The notes beneath the pieces were generated by a model that was not told the DNA's origin, did no database searches, and was given only the letters and a program-made list of their open reading frames with translations. Both the position numbers and the translations under genes were made by a program. 64,000 nt of DNA, from NCBI RefSeq assembly GCF_020099275.1, contig NZ_CP083646.1, positions 2,232,001 through 2,296,000 of the forward strand, in the 5' to 3' direction. Shown piece by piece: positions 17,784 to 27,299 of the stretch; the first letter of the stretch is position 1, and every line of letters begins with the position of its first letter. This stretch comes from Corynebacterium falsenii. Its GTDB lineage: Bacteria > Actinomycetota > Actinomycetes > Mycobacteriales > Mycobacteriaceae.

Positions 17784-18182
17784 ATGGCAATCAGCAATGA
17801 GAACACACCCCTGACAGATCTGTACGCCATTGTTGACGAGTTGGTCAGCAAAGGGGTCTCGGTGAAGTTCCTCAAAGAGGGGCAGATCTATTCGAAAGAC
17901 TCCACCCCGATCGCCAAGCTGATGCTGGGGTTGTTGGGTTCGGTGGCGGAATTTGAACGCTCGATCATTCGCGAGCGTCAGGCAGAAGGAATCGCCCGGG
18001 CGAAAGAGCGCGGGGTGTACAAGGGTCGCGCTCGCGCGCTCACTGATGAGCAGATTCTTCAGGCACGCGTGTGGGTGGACGCTGGTGTGCCGAAAGCAGA
18101 AGTTGCGCGACGTCTGAAGGTGGGGCGGACCACGTTGTACAGCTATCTAGATGCGGCCGGTGGTAAATCTGCGCACGCTTAG
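17784..18182 (+). pseudogene. Serine resolvase (Tn3-type), N terminus missing
   Basis: A 132-residue remnant. From about residue 11 it aligns by eye with the second half of Tn3-family resolvases: VDELVSKGVSVKFLKEG, then LLGSVAEFERSIIRERQAEGIARAKERG and a C-terminal helix-turn-helix (ALTDEQILQARVWVDAG ... VGRTTLYSYL). The N-terminal catalytic Ser region and the YxR segment are absent, so it should not be able to recombine DNA. It marks a lost Tn3-like element next to the copper genes. Confidence 0.8.
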
Positions 18183-18370
18183 TGAGAGATGTGTGGAGAT
18201 CGGGAAGCTATACAGTCCGAGATTTCTGTGAGCAAAGACAACGCTTGCGCTTTCTTCAACGCCGATAGGCTCTATGCTTGCCCCTTGCTTTCCCTTTCGG
18301 CAGAATCGCCTCTGTGACGAAACTCGGCGTCACCTCCGGGCGCTGCACATATTTACCATCAGGGTGCTTT
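18183..18370. other. Short non-coding stretch between resolvase remnant and IS3 copy 1
   Basis: No gene is visible in these 188 bp. The last bases (GGGTGCTTTT) abut the IS3-family end at 18371. Confidence 0.5.
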
Positions 18371-18392
18371 TGAAGTGCCCTAGGTTTTGTTC

Positions 18393-19157
18393 CTAGGCAT
18401 TTGCCCTACTTTCCATTATTCCTTGGGCAGGGTTGTGGCTCCAAAACTCTGATTCAACCTCAGCTGGCGTGCGGTATCCCAAGGACTGATGGAGCCGTGA
18501 CTCGTTCCACCGGGTAACCCACTCGAAGGTGGCGATCTCCACGTCCACCACATCGCACCACGTGCGGGTATGAATCAGCTCGTTCTTGTAGGAACCGCTA
18601 ACATTTTCTGCCAGCGCATTGTCATAAGAATCGCCCACCGTGCCGGTAGAAGCAGTAATCCCATATTCCGCAAGTCGCTCGTTGTAGACAATGCTCACGT
18701 ATTGCGAACCGTGGTCAGAGTGGTGGATCAGGCTTGAGGTTTCCTTTGCGCTGATGATCGCCTGGTTGAGCGCTTGCAGCGGCAACGCCTCGGTACGCAT
18801 CGAATCCGATAGCGCCCACCCGACGATCCGTCGGGAGAACGCGTCTGTCACGAACGCCGTGTACACAAAGCCTTTCCGGGTACGCACATAAGTAATGTCA
18901 GCTACCCACAACTTTTGCGGTTGCTGAGCCTTGAAGTCTCGCCTGACTAGGTCTGGACGCGGATCCGGACCTTTGGGCTTGCGAGTCGTCACAGGAGACC
19001 GGCCTTTCCCCTTGCCGGTAACGCCAGCAAGGCGCATCAGACGCGCGGTCTGCTCACGCCCAATATCGATGCCGTCTCGACGGAGAGCATGCCACATCTT
19101 GCGAACGCCGTAGACTCCGTAATTGGCGCTATGAACAGTACTTATATGTTCGAGCAA
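18393..19157 (-). pseudogene. IS3 OrfB transposase (DDE), 5' part out of frame, copy 1
   Basis: The main frame codes 254 residues with the integrase-core DDE: the first Asp in WVADITYVRT, the second in IHHSDHGSQYVS and the Glu in YDNALAENVSGSYKNELIH. The normal N-terminal ~60 residues (a segment starting MIQFIDEHRDRFTVEF) are encoded upstream at 19129-19314 in another frame; the register changes at about 19185. An uninterrupted OrfB is therefore not made from the standard start, though a TTG at 19157 could give a shortened product. Confidence 0.75.
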
Positions 19158-19310
19158 TGCAGCGTCGCGAAGACTGCGGGCACTTCAGCCCTCGAGCTTT
19201 GGATTGGCGGTACCCACGAGAGGTAATGAAGCCTCCTTCGCGATTGCTCTTCAACGTCTGGCAGATGAACTCGACTGTGAAACGATCCCGGTGTTCATCG
19301 ATGAACTGGA

Positions 19311-19628
19311 TCATTTCCGACGTTGTGGGTCGAGTTCTGACGCGAAAAAAGCCGATGCGGCTTTCAATAACTCGTTGGTGTCGCGAAGCTCTTGATTCTC
19401 ACGGCGCAACTTGGCTACCTCTGCAACGAGGTCTACGGGCAAAGGCTCAGCAACTCGGCTTTCGCGGCGAGCGGCCTGTGTCCATTGCCGGGCTGTGTGC
19501 CATGACACGCCCAACTTCGGTGCCACAGCCTGGCACGCGGCATACATCGAAAGGTTCTCTGCCAGAATGCGGTCTTCTACGAGACGGACTACGCGATCCT
19601 TCGCATCCTGGCCAAATTTCTTTGGCAT
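19311..19628 (-). CDS. IS3 OrfA, copy 1
   Basis: A 105-residue helix-turn-helix protein (MPKKFGQDAKDRVVRLVEDR, then GVSWHTARQWTQAA near residue 40) with a C-terminal leucine-zipper-like helix (AEVAKLRRENQELRDTNELLKAA). This is the DNA-binding subunit of IS3-family transposases, normally joined to OrfB by -1 frameshifting near its end. Confidence 0.88.
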   Translation of the reverse strand: MPKKFGQDAKDRVVRLVEDRILAENLSMYAACQAVAPKLGVSWHTARQWTQAARRESRVAEPLPVDLVAEVAKLRRENQELRDTNELLKAASAFFASELDPQRRK

Positions 19629-19678
19629 ATTCCAGATTTTCCCATCTACTCAGACGGAACAAAACCTGGGGCACTTCA

Positions 19679-21018
19679 CAGCGTGCCCCACAAAAAAGTC
19701 CCACTGGGACGCAGCCCAGCTGATCACCCACACCCTGGGTGCCACACCCACCACGCTCGGCTCATTCGGCGTCACCGAACAAGATCGCCAACAACTCATT
19801 GACCACCTCGGGCGCAAAACCTTGCAGGGAAGCCCCACCCGTGATTTCAAAGCTGCCTGGCGCAAAGACAAAAACGGTCACACCGTCCCCAAGCTCTACC
19901 GCGTCGAAACAGCGGCTCTCAGACGCTGCCAATACGTCGCACTAGCGCACAAGCAACGCTCCGCCGTCCTGGTCATTGATATTGACCGCCGAGGACACCA
20001 CGGTGGAACCATCAACTGCATCGACGAGATGGCTCGCCAGAAACTGTCTGTCCTCGCTGCTGGCAATGCAGGGCCCGCCTGGATCGGGGTAAACCCGATG
20101 AACGGTAAGTGCCAACTGATCTGGATGATTGACCCCGTCTATACCGACGAGAGGGGAGATGCCTCTAACGCGCGTCTCTTGAGGGTGGTGATGACCATTC
20201 TGGCTGAACTACTCGGTGGTGACCCTTCTTTCTCTCACAGGCTCTCCCGCTCGCCGTTTTATACAGGCGACGATCCCACGGCATATCGTTGGCATGTACA
20301 ACACCACAGAGTCGATCGACTCGCCCACCTGCGCGACGAGGTGAGAACCATGACCGGACAACCAGCCCACACCACCGAGACAAAGAAGCAAAACTTCTCT
20401 AGCGGACGTGAGCTGATCGAGGCTGTCCGCACACGGCGTGAACAAGCTCAACAAGCCCATGCGCTCCTGGACTCGCTGAAATCAGATCTTCCTAGCGCGG
20501 ATGCGCTCGACGGCGACCGTATCGACGGCGTGAAGGTGTTGTGGATCTCCGAGGGGCGCGCAGCGCGAGACGAGACCGCATTCCGGCACGCGCTCGCCGC
20601 CGGTCATCGACTCCGGGAGGCAGGGGAGCGGATGACGGACGCGAAGATCATCGATGCTTATGAACGTGCCTACAACATCGCCCAGGCCGTTGGCGCGGAT
20701 AACCGTGAGCCTGAGATGCCGCCGCAGCGTGATCGTGTGACTATGGCACGCCGCGTACGTGGCTACGTGATGTCTAACAACCGCTCGTCTGGGGCGTCCG
20801 CCTTTAGCGGTGCTGCAGACGGCGTGAACGCCCGTGAGCGCAAAGCGCTAGCCACGATGGGACGTAAGGGCGGGCAAAAAGCCGCAGAACGATGGAACGA
20901 TCGGGACAGCGAGTACGCCCAAAAGGAACTAGAGAAGTTACGAAAGACGCAACAGCGGAAGAAAGCTAGAGGACGTTCCACCCGTTCCCGTATCTCTCAG
21001 TATGTCAACGACCAATAA
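19679..21018 (+). pseudogene. Plasmid replication initiator (Replicase/PriCT type), N terminus cut by IS3, in-frame stop
   Basis: About 445 residues of a theta-type plasmid Rep like those of pAL5000- and ColE2-like corynebacterial plasmids. Visible are RRCQYVALAHKQRSAVLVIDIDRRG, PAWIGVNPMNGKCQLIWMID and YTGDDPTAYRW, the Replicase domain, then a PriCT-like region. The first residues are replaced by IS3 sequence at 19678. The frame ends with TAA at 21016, but the same frame continues for 40 more sense codons (YIETGLVPTWKEIAAEVNAS...) giving the expected C-terminal helix-turn-helix. It is therefore a doubly damaged gene or, less likely, a recoded one. Confidence 0.75.
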
Positions 21019-21141
21019 TACATAGAGACGGGTCTCGTTCCTACCTGGAAGGAGATCGCAGCTGAAGTGAACGCTTCACGTAGAACAGTGGCCTATCACA
21101 TGTCCGCACTCAAGAAACTAGAGGAGATTCCCGAGAGCTAG
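21019..21141 (+). pseudogene. C-terminal HTH segment of the Rep protein, beyond an in-frame TAA
   Basis: Forty codons in the same frame as rep, directly after its TAA, encode WKEIAAEVNASRRTVAYHMS, a clear helix-turn-helix, and end at TAG 21139. No start codon precedes the HTH, so it is best seen as the severed end of Rep. Confidence 0.65.
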
Positions 21142-21758
21142 GGGGTGCAATACCGTAAGCAATACACGGTTCCCCTGCCCCTCTTTTGGGCAGTTAGCTT
21201 TTAGAGAAACCCACTCTTACAGGGGCACCATGGTGCCTGCTGAGATCACTCAAGAGTCTGCTGGAAGACTGGGGCTGATTTTCTCCGAGCTCTGGTACGT
21301 AGAAGTTGAATACAGTGGGTCAGTGAGTGTGAGACTTCTTCAAGCACACACGCGTGCGTGTGTGCTATTAGCCGAGGGGCGGGCTCTGTTGCAGAGGTAG
21401 AGACCCCCAGAGTTAGCCACGAACTAACTACAGTGCAACGCCCTGGCGCTCAACGGTAGCTACTCAAACTTGTCGAACCACTGAGTGTCAACAGTCGGAC
21501 GCAGCTTCACACCAGACTCCCCATTTGAACGAATGAGCTTTGCAAGACGATCGCAGCTATTGAGGTCAACCGTCGGAACAGCCGATGAAGCTGCCCTGCG
21601 AGCAGTTCGGCCCCTGGCAAATGGTCTGGACTTGGCTGCGTGTTTTAGGGGCCACGCCCTAACCCAAACCGCGCTATCCACTCCGTCTCCACAGGGGTCC
21701 ACCGAAAAGAGGTTGACCCTGATCCTCGACGGGGTCCGAGGTCAATTGCGTGACCGGA
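21142..21758. other. Region after rep with no secure gene
   Basis: Contains an ACACACGCGTGCGTGTGTG-like alternating purine-pyrimidine palindrome near 21345-21365, a possible part of the plasmid origin. A minus-strand frame at 21460-21702 (80 codons, ending DTQWFDKFE) has a protein-like C-terminal half but no recognisable family, and could be a gene fragment. Confidence 0.4.
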
Positions 21759-22937
21759 CTACGGCTTGAGCACCACCTTGATGCAGCCGTCCTCCTTCTT
21801 CTGGAACTTCTCGTACATCGCCGGCGCCTCCTCCAACGACGCGGTGTGCGTTTTGAGGTCGAGCACGCCCAGCGGATCGGACGGATCGTCCACCAGCGGC
21901 AGCAGCGTCTCGGTCCAGGAGCGCACATTGCACTGGCCCATACGCAGCTGGATTTGCTTGTCGAACATCGTCAGCATCGGCATCGGGTCCTTCATGCCGC
22001 CGTATACGCCGCTGATCGAGATCGTCCCGCCACGGCGAACGGAGTCGATGGCGGTGTACAACGCGCTCATCCGGTCTACCCCGGCCCTGCCCATTGCTGC
22101 GCGCCCCAGCGGCGACGGCAGTTTGCCGACGGCTGCCTGGGCCGCGCTGGCTACCGGCGAACCGTGCGCTTCCATGCCGACGGCGTCGACCACCGAGTTC
22201 GGGCCACGCCCGTCGGTCAGATCCTTGAGCTGCTCCGCCACGCCGTCCTCGGAGGAATCCAGCGTTTCAATGCCGTAACGCTCGGCCATGGCGCGACGCT
22301 CGGGCACTGCATCCGTCGCGATCACCCGGTATCCCAGGTGCTTGCCGATCCGGGCGCTCATCTGGCCGATCGGGCCCAGGCCCAGCACCGCCAGCGAGCC
22401 GCCGTCGGGGACCGCCGCGTAGTCCACGGCCTGCCAGGCGGTGGGCACGACGTCGGAAAGAAACAGGTAGCGCTCGTCTTCACCGACGGTGGGAACCTTG
22501 ATCGCCCCGTAGTCCGCGTGCGGCACGCGCAAGTACTCCGCCTGTCCGCCGGGCACCGAGCCGTAAAGCCGCGAGTAACCGAGGAACTGCGCGCCGGTGC
22601 CGTATTCGCGGACCTGGGTGGTTTCACACTGCGACTGCAGGCCCTGGCGACACATGAAGCAATGCCCGCAGGAAACGTTGAAGGGGATGACCACCCGATC
22701 CCCCGGCTTGATGTGGGTGACGGCTGAGCCGACCTCCTCGACGATGCCCATGGGCTCATGGCCGATGATGTCGCCCTCGTCCATGAACGGAGTCAGCACC
22801 TCATAGAGGTGAAGGTCAGATCCGCAGATGGCGGTCGAGGTGACCCGGATGACCGCATCGGTGGGTTCCTGGATCTGTGGGTCCGGGACCTCCTCCACGC
22901 TCACCGTATTTGACGCCTGCCAGGTCAATGCTTTCAT
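21759..22937 (-). CDS. Zinc-dependent alcohol dehydrogenase (MDR family)
   Basis: A 392-residue medium-chain dehydrogenase. The catalytic zinc ligands are in ICGSDLH (Cys about residue 39) and GHEPMG (His-Glu about 61), the structural zinc cysteines in CGHCFMCRQGLQSQC (about 90-104), and the NAD-binding motif VLGLGPIGQMSA near residue 178. The length and the insert with CETTQVREYGTGAQ match the glutathione-independent formaldehyde dehydrogenase-like subgroup. Cytosolic; substrate uncertain. GGAGGA precedes the ATG at 22937. Similar genes are often carried on plasmids with metal-resistance genes. Confidence 0.85.
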   Translation of the reverse strand: MKALTWQASNTVSVEEVPDPQIQEPTDAVIRVTSTAICGSDLHLYEVLTPFMDEGDIIGHEPMGIVEEVGSAVTHIKPGDRVVIPFNVSCGHCFMCRQGLQSQCETTQVREYGTGAQFLGYSRLYGSVPGGQAEYLRVPHADYGAIKVPTVGEDERYLFLSDVVPTAWQAVDYAAVPDGGSLAVLGLGPIGQMSARIGKHLGYRVIATDAVPERRAMAERYGIETLDSSEDGVAEQLKDLTDGRGPNSVVDAVGMEAHGSPVASAAQAAVGKLPSPLGRAAMGRAGVDRMSALYTAIDSVRRGGTISISGVYGGMKDPMPMLTMFDKQIQLRMGQCNVRSWTETLLPLVDDPSDPLGVLDLKTHTASLEEAPAMYEKFQKKEDGCIKVVLKP

Positions 22938-23189
22938 GTGTCCTCCTCGCCAGGGCGGCCGCCTCAGCTGAAACGGCGCCACTGTTTGGTTGGTTGAGTC
23001 CGACTGTACTGAAAACACGGTGGGCGGGTTGCCCACGTCGCGGCCGGGGTCTCGCATCCCGACGGGGCCCTAGGGAGTGTTTTCTACATGGCCGTGGCCT
23101 GAGCCCTACCTCTCCGCGTCCAACGCACCGCGGGCGGGCATACGCATAGGCGTACATGTACGCACAAGTCTCTCCCAGGTCTTGATCAC

Positions 23190-23208
23190 GCCCCGCTTTA
23201 AGCGGGGC
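23190..23208. terminator. Hairpin between cadD and the dehydrogenase gene
   Basis: GCCCCGCT and AGCGGGGC close a TTA loop in the ~330-bp space after cadD. It has no good T tract on the minus strand, so its role as a terminator is weakly supported. Confidence 0.4.
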
Positions 23209-23265
23209 TTATGCCGCATATCGTCTCCATCATCCAGTCCAAAGGAGGCACGGGGGATGAGCTTA

Positions 23266-23862
23266 TTAAAGGCCGAAGGCGCCGCCGCTGACGAGGATGA
23301 AGATGCCCAGGCCAATCAAAACGATCGGGAACAGCACATGCTCCCAGCGTTCGAGAACCTCCGCGATCGGTGGACGGGTGGCCACGAACTTCGCCAACAG
23401 GACCAGGCCTGCCACCAGGATCAGAAAGACGACGCAGTAGATGATAACGGTAGCGGTATCCACGTTGAGAAAAACCGGGACATAGACGCCGATATTGTCG
23501 CCACCGTTGGCAAAGGTCACCCCGGCGACGATCAAGGCGCTTACGTTCTTTCCGCTGACTTTCGCGTCATCGTCGTCGTCATCGTCTCCCTGCCAGGCTT
23601 GCCAGGCCGCCCAAAGCCCCAGGGCCAGGGGGATCAACCCGAAGTAGGGGATCGCCTCGGTGGGCAGGAAGGCATCCGCCCCTAGGGTGACCAGGATCGT
23701 GGCTGCGAGGATGCCCGCGAAACCAAGGTACTGCCCGGCCAGGATCCGAAGTGTGGTCCCTGCTTGACCGGCCCCGCGGGCGAAGAACAGCGAGAGCACG
23801 ATGATGTCGTCGATATTGGTGGCGATAAACAGACCAACCGCCCCCAGGAGACCAGTTACCAC
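23266..23862 (-). CDS. cadD: CadD-family cadmium resistance transporter
   Basis: A 198-residue membrane protein with the CadD signature at its start (GLFIATNIDDIIVLSLFFARG), about five to six hydrophobic segments and an acidic cytosolic loop (GDDDDDDDAKVS near residue 92) followed by VTFANGGDNIGVY, the second half-repeat of the ND-D motif. CadD proteins give cadmium resistance, presumably by efflux. Its GTG follows the regulator's stop without a gap, so the two are co-translated. Confidence 0.9.
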   Translation of the reverse strand: MVTGLLGAVGLFIATNIDDIIVLSLFFARGAGQAGTTLRILAGQYLGFAGILAATILVTLGADAFLPTEAIPYFGLIPLALGLWAAWQAWQGDDDDDDDAKVSGKNVSALIVAGVTFANGGDNIGVYVPVFLNVDTATVIIYCVVFLILVAGLVLLAKFVATRPPIAEVLERWEHVLFPIVLIGLGIFILVSGGAFGL

Positions 23863-24222
23863 TTACCTGTTCCCCTCTCCGGTGGCGCACCCGGGCACGT
23901 CACATGCCGAGTCAATACATGGGGCATTCTCGTCGGCAGCCAGAGTGGTATCCAGCAGTGAGTTCAGCGCCTGGACAAGATGGGCGTCGACGATCTCGTA
24001 GCGGGTCTTCCGCCCCTGCGGTTCGGCGACCACAATTCCGCAGTCCCGTAGGCAAGTGAGGTGGTTCGACACATTTGACCGCGTCAGTTCCAGCTCCCGG
24101 GCGAGAGCGGCCGGGTAGGCCGGGCCGCCCAGCAGGGTCAGGAGAATACGGGATCGGGTGGGATCGGCCATCGCCCGACCCAATCTGTTCATCACGTCCA
24201 AGCGCGAAGAAATAGTCAGCAT
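23863..24222 (-). CDS. cmtR: ArsR/SmtB-family metal sensor, CmtR-like
   Basis: A 119-residue winged-helix repressor closely resembling CmtR of Mycobacterium tuberculosis. The recognition region LTRSNVSNHLTCLRDCG contains the two helix-4 cysteines that bind Cd(II)/Pb(II), and the C-terminal PCIDSAC segment gives the third ligand. Metal binding should release it from the shared promoter and induce cadD, its direct partner. The extra C-terminal cysteines (CDVPGC) are an added feature. It starts at ATG 24222 with no strong Shine-Dalgarno visible. Confidence 0.88.
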   Translation of the reverse strand: MLTISSRLDVMNRLGRAMADPTRSRILLTLLGGPAYPAALARELELTRSNVSNHLTCLRDCGIVVAEPQGRKTRYEIVDAHLVQALNSLLDTTLAADENAPCIDSACDVPGCATGEGNR

Positions 24223-24385
24223 GCACTGAACTATACAGCTGTTGCTGAACTGTTGCCACGAGGGGCGAACGTCGGCCCGACGGTGTTGTGTTTCTGAGCC
24301 TGTTTCCGCGCGGCTTTAGTGTCTTCCCTTTTTGTGTTTGTGTGGTTGTTGAATCTGTGCCTGTGAAGTGCCCTAGGTTTTGTTC

Positions 24386-25150
24386 CTAGGCATTTGCCCT
24401 ACTTTCCATTATTCCTTGGGCAGGGTTGTGGCTCCAAAACTCTGATTCAACCTCAGCTGGCGTGCGGTATCCCAAGGACTGATGGAGCCGTGACTCGTTC
24501 CACCGGGTAACCCACTCGAAGGTGGCGATCTCCACGTCCACCACATCGCACCACGTGCGGGTATGAATCAGCTCGTTCTTGTAGGAACCGCTAACATTTT
24601 CTGCCAGCGCATTGTCATAAGAATCGCCCACCGTGCCGGTAGAAGCAGTAATCCCATATTCCGCAAGTCGCTCGTTGTAGACAATGCTCACGTATTGCGA
24701 ACCGTGGTCAGAGTGGTGGATCAGGCTTGAGGTTTCCTTTGCGCTGATGATCGCCTGGTTGAGCGCTTGCAGCGGCAACGCCTCGGTACGCATCGAATCC
24801 GATAGCGCCCACCCGACGATCCGTCGGGAGAACGCGTCTGTCACGAACGCCGTGTACACAAAGCCTTTCCGGGTACGCACATAAGTAATGTCAGCTACCC
24901 ACAACTTTTGCGGTTGCTGAGCCTTGAAGTCTCGCCTGACTAGGTCTGGACGCGGATCCGGACCTTTGGGCTTGCGAGTCGTCACAGGAGACCGGCCTTT
25001 CCCCTTGCCGGTAACGCCAGCAAGGCGCATCAGACGCGCGGTCTGCTCACGCCCAATATCGATGCCGTCTCGACGGAGAGCATGCCACATCTTGCGAACG
25101 CCGTAGACTCCGTAATTGGCGCTATGAACAGTACTTATATGTTCGAGCAA
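24386..25150 (-). pseudogene. IS3 OrfB transposase, 5' part out of frame, copy 2
   Basis: Codes the same 254 residues as in copy 1 and shares its register change (here at about 25178), with the N-terminal segment in another frame at 25122-25307. Sharing the same defect shows that the copies are recent duplicates. Confidence 0.75.
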
Positions 25151-25303
25151 TGCAGCGTCGCGAAGACTGCGGGCACTTCAGCCCTCGAGCTTTGGATTGG
25201 CGGTACCCACGAGAGGTAATGAAGCCTCCTTCGCGATTGCTCTTCAACGTCTGGCAGATGAACTCGACTGTGAAACGATCCCGGTGTTCATCGATGAACT
25301 GGA

Positions 25304-25621
25304 TCATTTCCGACGTTGTGGGTCGAGTTCTGACGCGAAAAAAGCCGATGCGGCTTTCAATAACTCGTTGGTGTCGCGAAGCTCTTGATTCTCACGGCGC
25401 AACTTGGCTACCTCTGCAACGAGGTCTACGGGCAAAGGCTCAGCAACTCGGCTTTCGCGGCGAGCGGCCTGTGTCCATTGCCGGGCTGTGTGCCATGACA
25501 CGCCCAACTTCGGTGCCACAGCCTGGCACGCGGCATACATCGAAAGGTTCTCTGCCAGAATGCGGTCTTCTACGAGACGGACTACGCGATCCTTCGCATC
25601 CTGGCCAAATTTCTTTGGCAT
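25304..25621 (-). CDS. IS3 OrfA, copy 2
   Basis: Identical to the 105-residue HTH/leucine-zipper OrfA of copy 1 and intact. It would form the DNA-binding half of the transposase. Confidence 0.88.
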   Translation of the reverse strand: MPKKFGQDAKDRVVRLVEDRILAENLSMYAACQAVAPKLGVSWHTARQWTQAARRESRVAEPLPVDLVAEVAKLRRENQELRDTNELLKAASAFFASELDPQRRK

Positions 25622-25671
25622 ATTCCAGATTTTCCCATCTACTCAGACGGAACAAAACCTGGGGCACTTCA

Positions 25672-26494
25672 TTGGGGCAGTAGGAAGAGCGACGTGAAAT
25701 AATCACAGCCATGGGTATCTTCTCCGGTCGTCATTTCCCCCGTGACATCATTCTGTGGGCAGTGCGGTGGTACTGCCGCTACGGAGTGAGCTACCGCGAT
25801 CTGGAGGAAATGATGACCAAGCGGGTCGTGCCGGTCGATCACACCACGATCTACCGCTGGGTCCAGAAATACGCCCCTGAGCTGGACAAGCAAACACGGT
25901 GGTACCGGCAGGTACCTGACTGGCAGGCCAGTTCCTGGCGGGTGGATGAGACCTATATCCGGGTCGGCGGCAGGTGGTGCTACCTCTATCGGGCAATCAC
26001 CGCCGGTGGCCAGACCCTGGACTTTTACCTCTCTCCGAAGCGGAACGTGGCCGCAGCGAAGCGTTTCCTGGCCAAGACGCTGCGATCGAATACGACAGCC
26101 GGATCCCCGCGGGTCATCAACACCGACAAGGCACCAGCTCTGGCCAAGGCAATATCCGAGTTGAAGGCGGAGGGAATCTGCCCGCCAACAGTGGAACACC
26201 GGCAGGTGAAATACCTCAACAACATCCTGGAAGGCGACCATGGTCGGCTGAAGCGGATCCTCGGGCCGAAAGGCGCGTTTAAGAACCGGACATCTGCATA
26301 TCGGACGTTGAAAGGGATGGAGGCGATGCACTCATTGCGGAAAGAGCAAGGCACGGTGTTTGCCTACGGGCAACCGAACCCAGACGCGGTGATCGTCAAC
26401 CGGGTCTTCGAGACGGCTTAAGCACCCCGGAGCAAGGACAACTAATGTCTTGAGGTTGGGCTTTTCGACCCTGACCCAACTTTGCAACAGCACC
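25672..26494 (+). mobile_element. IS6-family insertion sequence (IS1628-like), copy 2, one end trimmed
   Basis: Inverted relative to copy 1. The right inverted repeat is complete (ending CAACTTTGCAACAGCACC at 26494), but the left end begins inside the repeat: 15 terminal bases are missing where IS3 copy 2 abuts. It truncates the relaxase gene to its right. Sequence differs from copy 1 at only a few bases. Confidence 0.9.
25711..26421 (+). CDS. IS6-family transposase, copy 2
   Basis: A 236-residue transposase identical to that of copy 1 except Lys for Glu in MMT(K)RVV. All DDE residues are present, so the enzyme may be active even though this copy of the element has lost one end. Confidence 0.92.
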   Translation: MGIFSGRHFPRDIILWAVRWYCRYGVSYRDLEEMMTKRVVPVDHTTIYRWVQKYAPELDKQTRWYRQVPDWQASSWRVDETYIRVGGRWCYLYRAITAGGQTLDFYLSPKRNVAAAKRFLAKTLRSNTTAGSPRVINTDKAPALAKAISELKAEGICPPTVEHRQVKYLNNILEGDHGRLKRILGPKGAFKNRTSAYRTLKGMEAMHSLRKEQGTVFAYGQPNPDAVIVNRVFETA

Positions 26495-27299
26495 ATTCGT
26501 CGCTCAGCACACTCGCCTTGCGGCGGCGTATGCGGGGCTTGTCGCCGGTCTCGTCGCGCATCTTGTACGTCCACCCGACCGACTCGCGTTCAGGCGACTT
26601 CCCGTCGGCCGATGCTTTAATCGTGTGTCGCTTCTCCACCAACTCGATACCGCGCTCCGCGAGCCGCTCCTTGAAGATCGCCGCGCTCGTCGTCTCGTCG
26701 GCCAGGATCTCCTCGATCTGATCGCCGAGCCGCTGCTCGAAAGCGGTCACCGCCGCGCCGTCACGGCGGTGTTCCCACGTCGACTGTTCCCTGCGCTTAC
26801 CGCGCTCCGTGACGCGGAGGCTGTGCTCTCGCATCAGCAAGTCGTTTGCCTTCGCTACCTGCCAGTGCAGCGTGTTGGTGGGGACTTTGCCGGTCTTTTT
26901 ATCGTGATTGATCACTTTGATGTGGTTGTGCGGGTGCCCGCCGGCGCCGTCCAAATGAGTAATCACCAGTGCGTCGGAATCGGGGTACAACCTTTTCGCC
27001 AGCATGTACCCGAGGTCATTGATCGCCTGAATGTCATCTCGATTGCCGACATCGAAGTCGCCGGCTGGAAAAGACTGGATCAAGCTCAGTGTCTCGACCT
27101 TGCGACCGTGCGCCGCCGCCATCAATTCAGCATGATCGACGAACTCATCGGCGGTCGCCCGGTCGCAGGTGATCGCGGCGATGCGGTCGGTCCCGGCAGC
27201 GATGTTTTCCCGCCGCTGCCGTGTCCCTTTGCCGCCGAGCACCTCGTACTCGACCGCCGACCTCGTATGCGCGATCTTCCTGATGTGAGTGACGCTCAT
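26495..27299 (-). pseudogene. mobA: MobA/MOBQ-type relaxase, C terminus cut by IS6
   Basis: The N-terminal ~268 residues of a relaxase. The histidine cluster ITHLDGAGGHPHNHIKV (residues ~118-134) is the metal-binding HxxxHxHxH region of MobA/VirD2 enzymes, which nick oriT and carry the strand to a recipient. After SVLSDEW the frame runs into the IS6 end and stops at 26442. The relaxase start overlaps the mobC stop (ATGA). With the R1162-like oriT upstream it forms a MOBQ-type module, but the enzyme here is incomplete. Confidence 0.8.

Larger units (their letters stand above)
18371..19678 (-). mobile_element. IS3-family insertion sequence, copy 1
   Basis: A 1308-bp element whose ends match as inverted repeats (TGAAGTGCCCTAGGTTTTGT left; the complement with one change, CCC to CCA region, right). 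It carries orfA and orfB on the minus strand. The 3-bp flanks are TTT and CAG, so no target duplication. It cuts off the start of the plasmid rep gene at 19679. Identical in length and apparently in sequence to the copy at 24364-25671. Confidence 0.9.
24364..25671 (-). mobile_element. IS3-family insertion sequence, copy 2
   Basis: A second 1308-bp copy in the same orientation as copy 1, with the same inverted-repeat ends. Flanks are CTG and TTG, so no target duplication. Its right end abuts an IS6 element that has lost its first 15 bp. The two IS3 copies form 1.3-kb direct repeats around rep, the dehydrogenase and cadD/cmtR. Confidence 0.9.
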
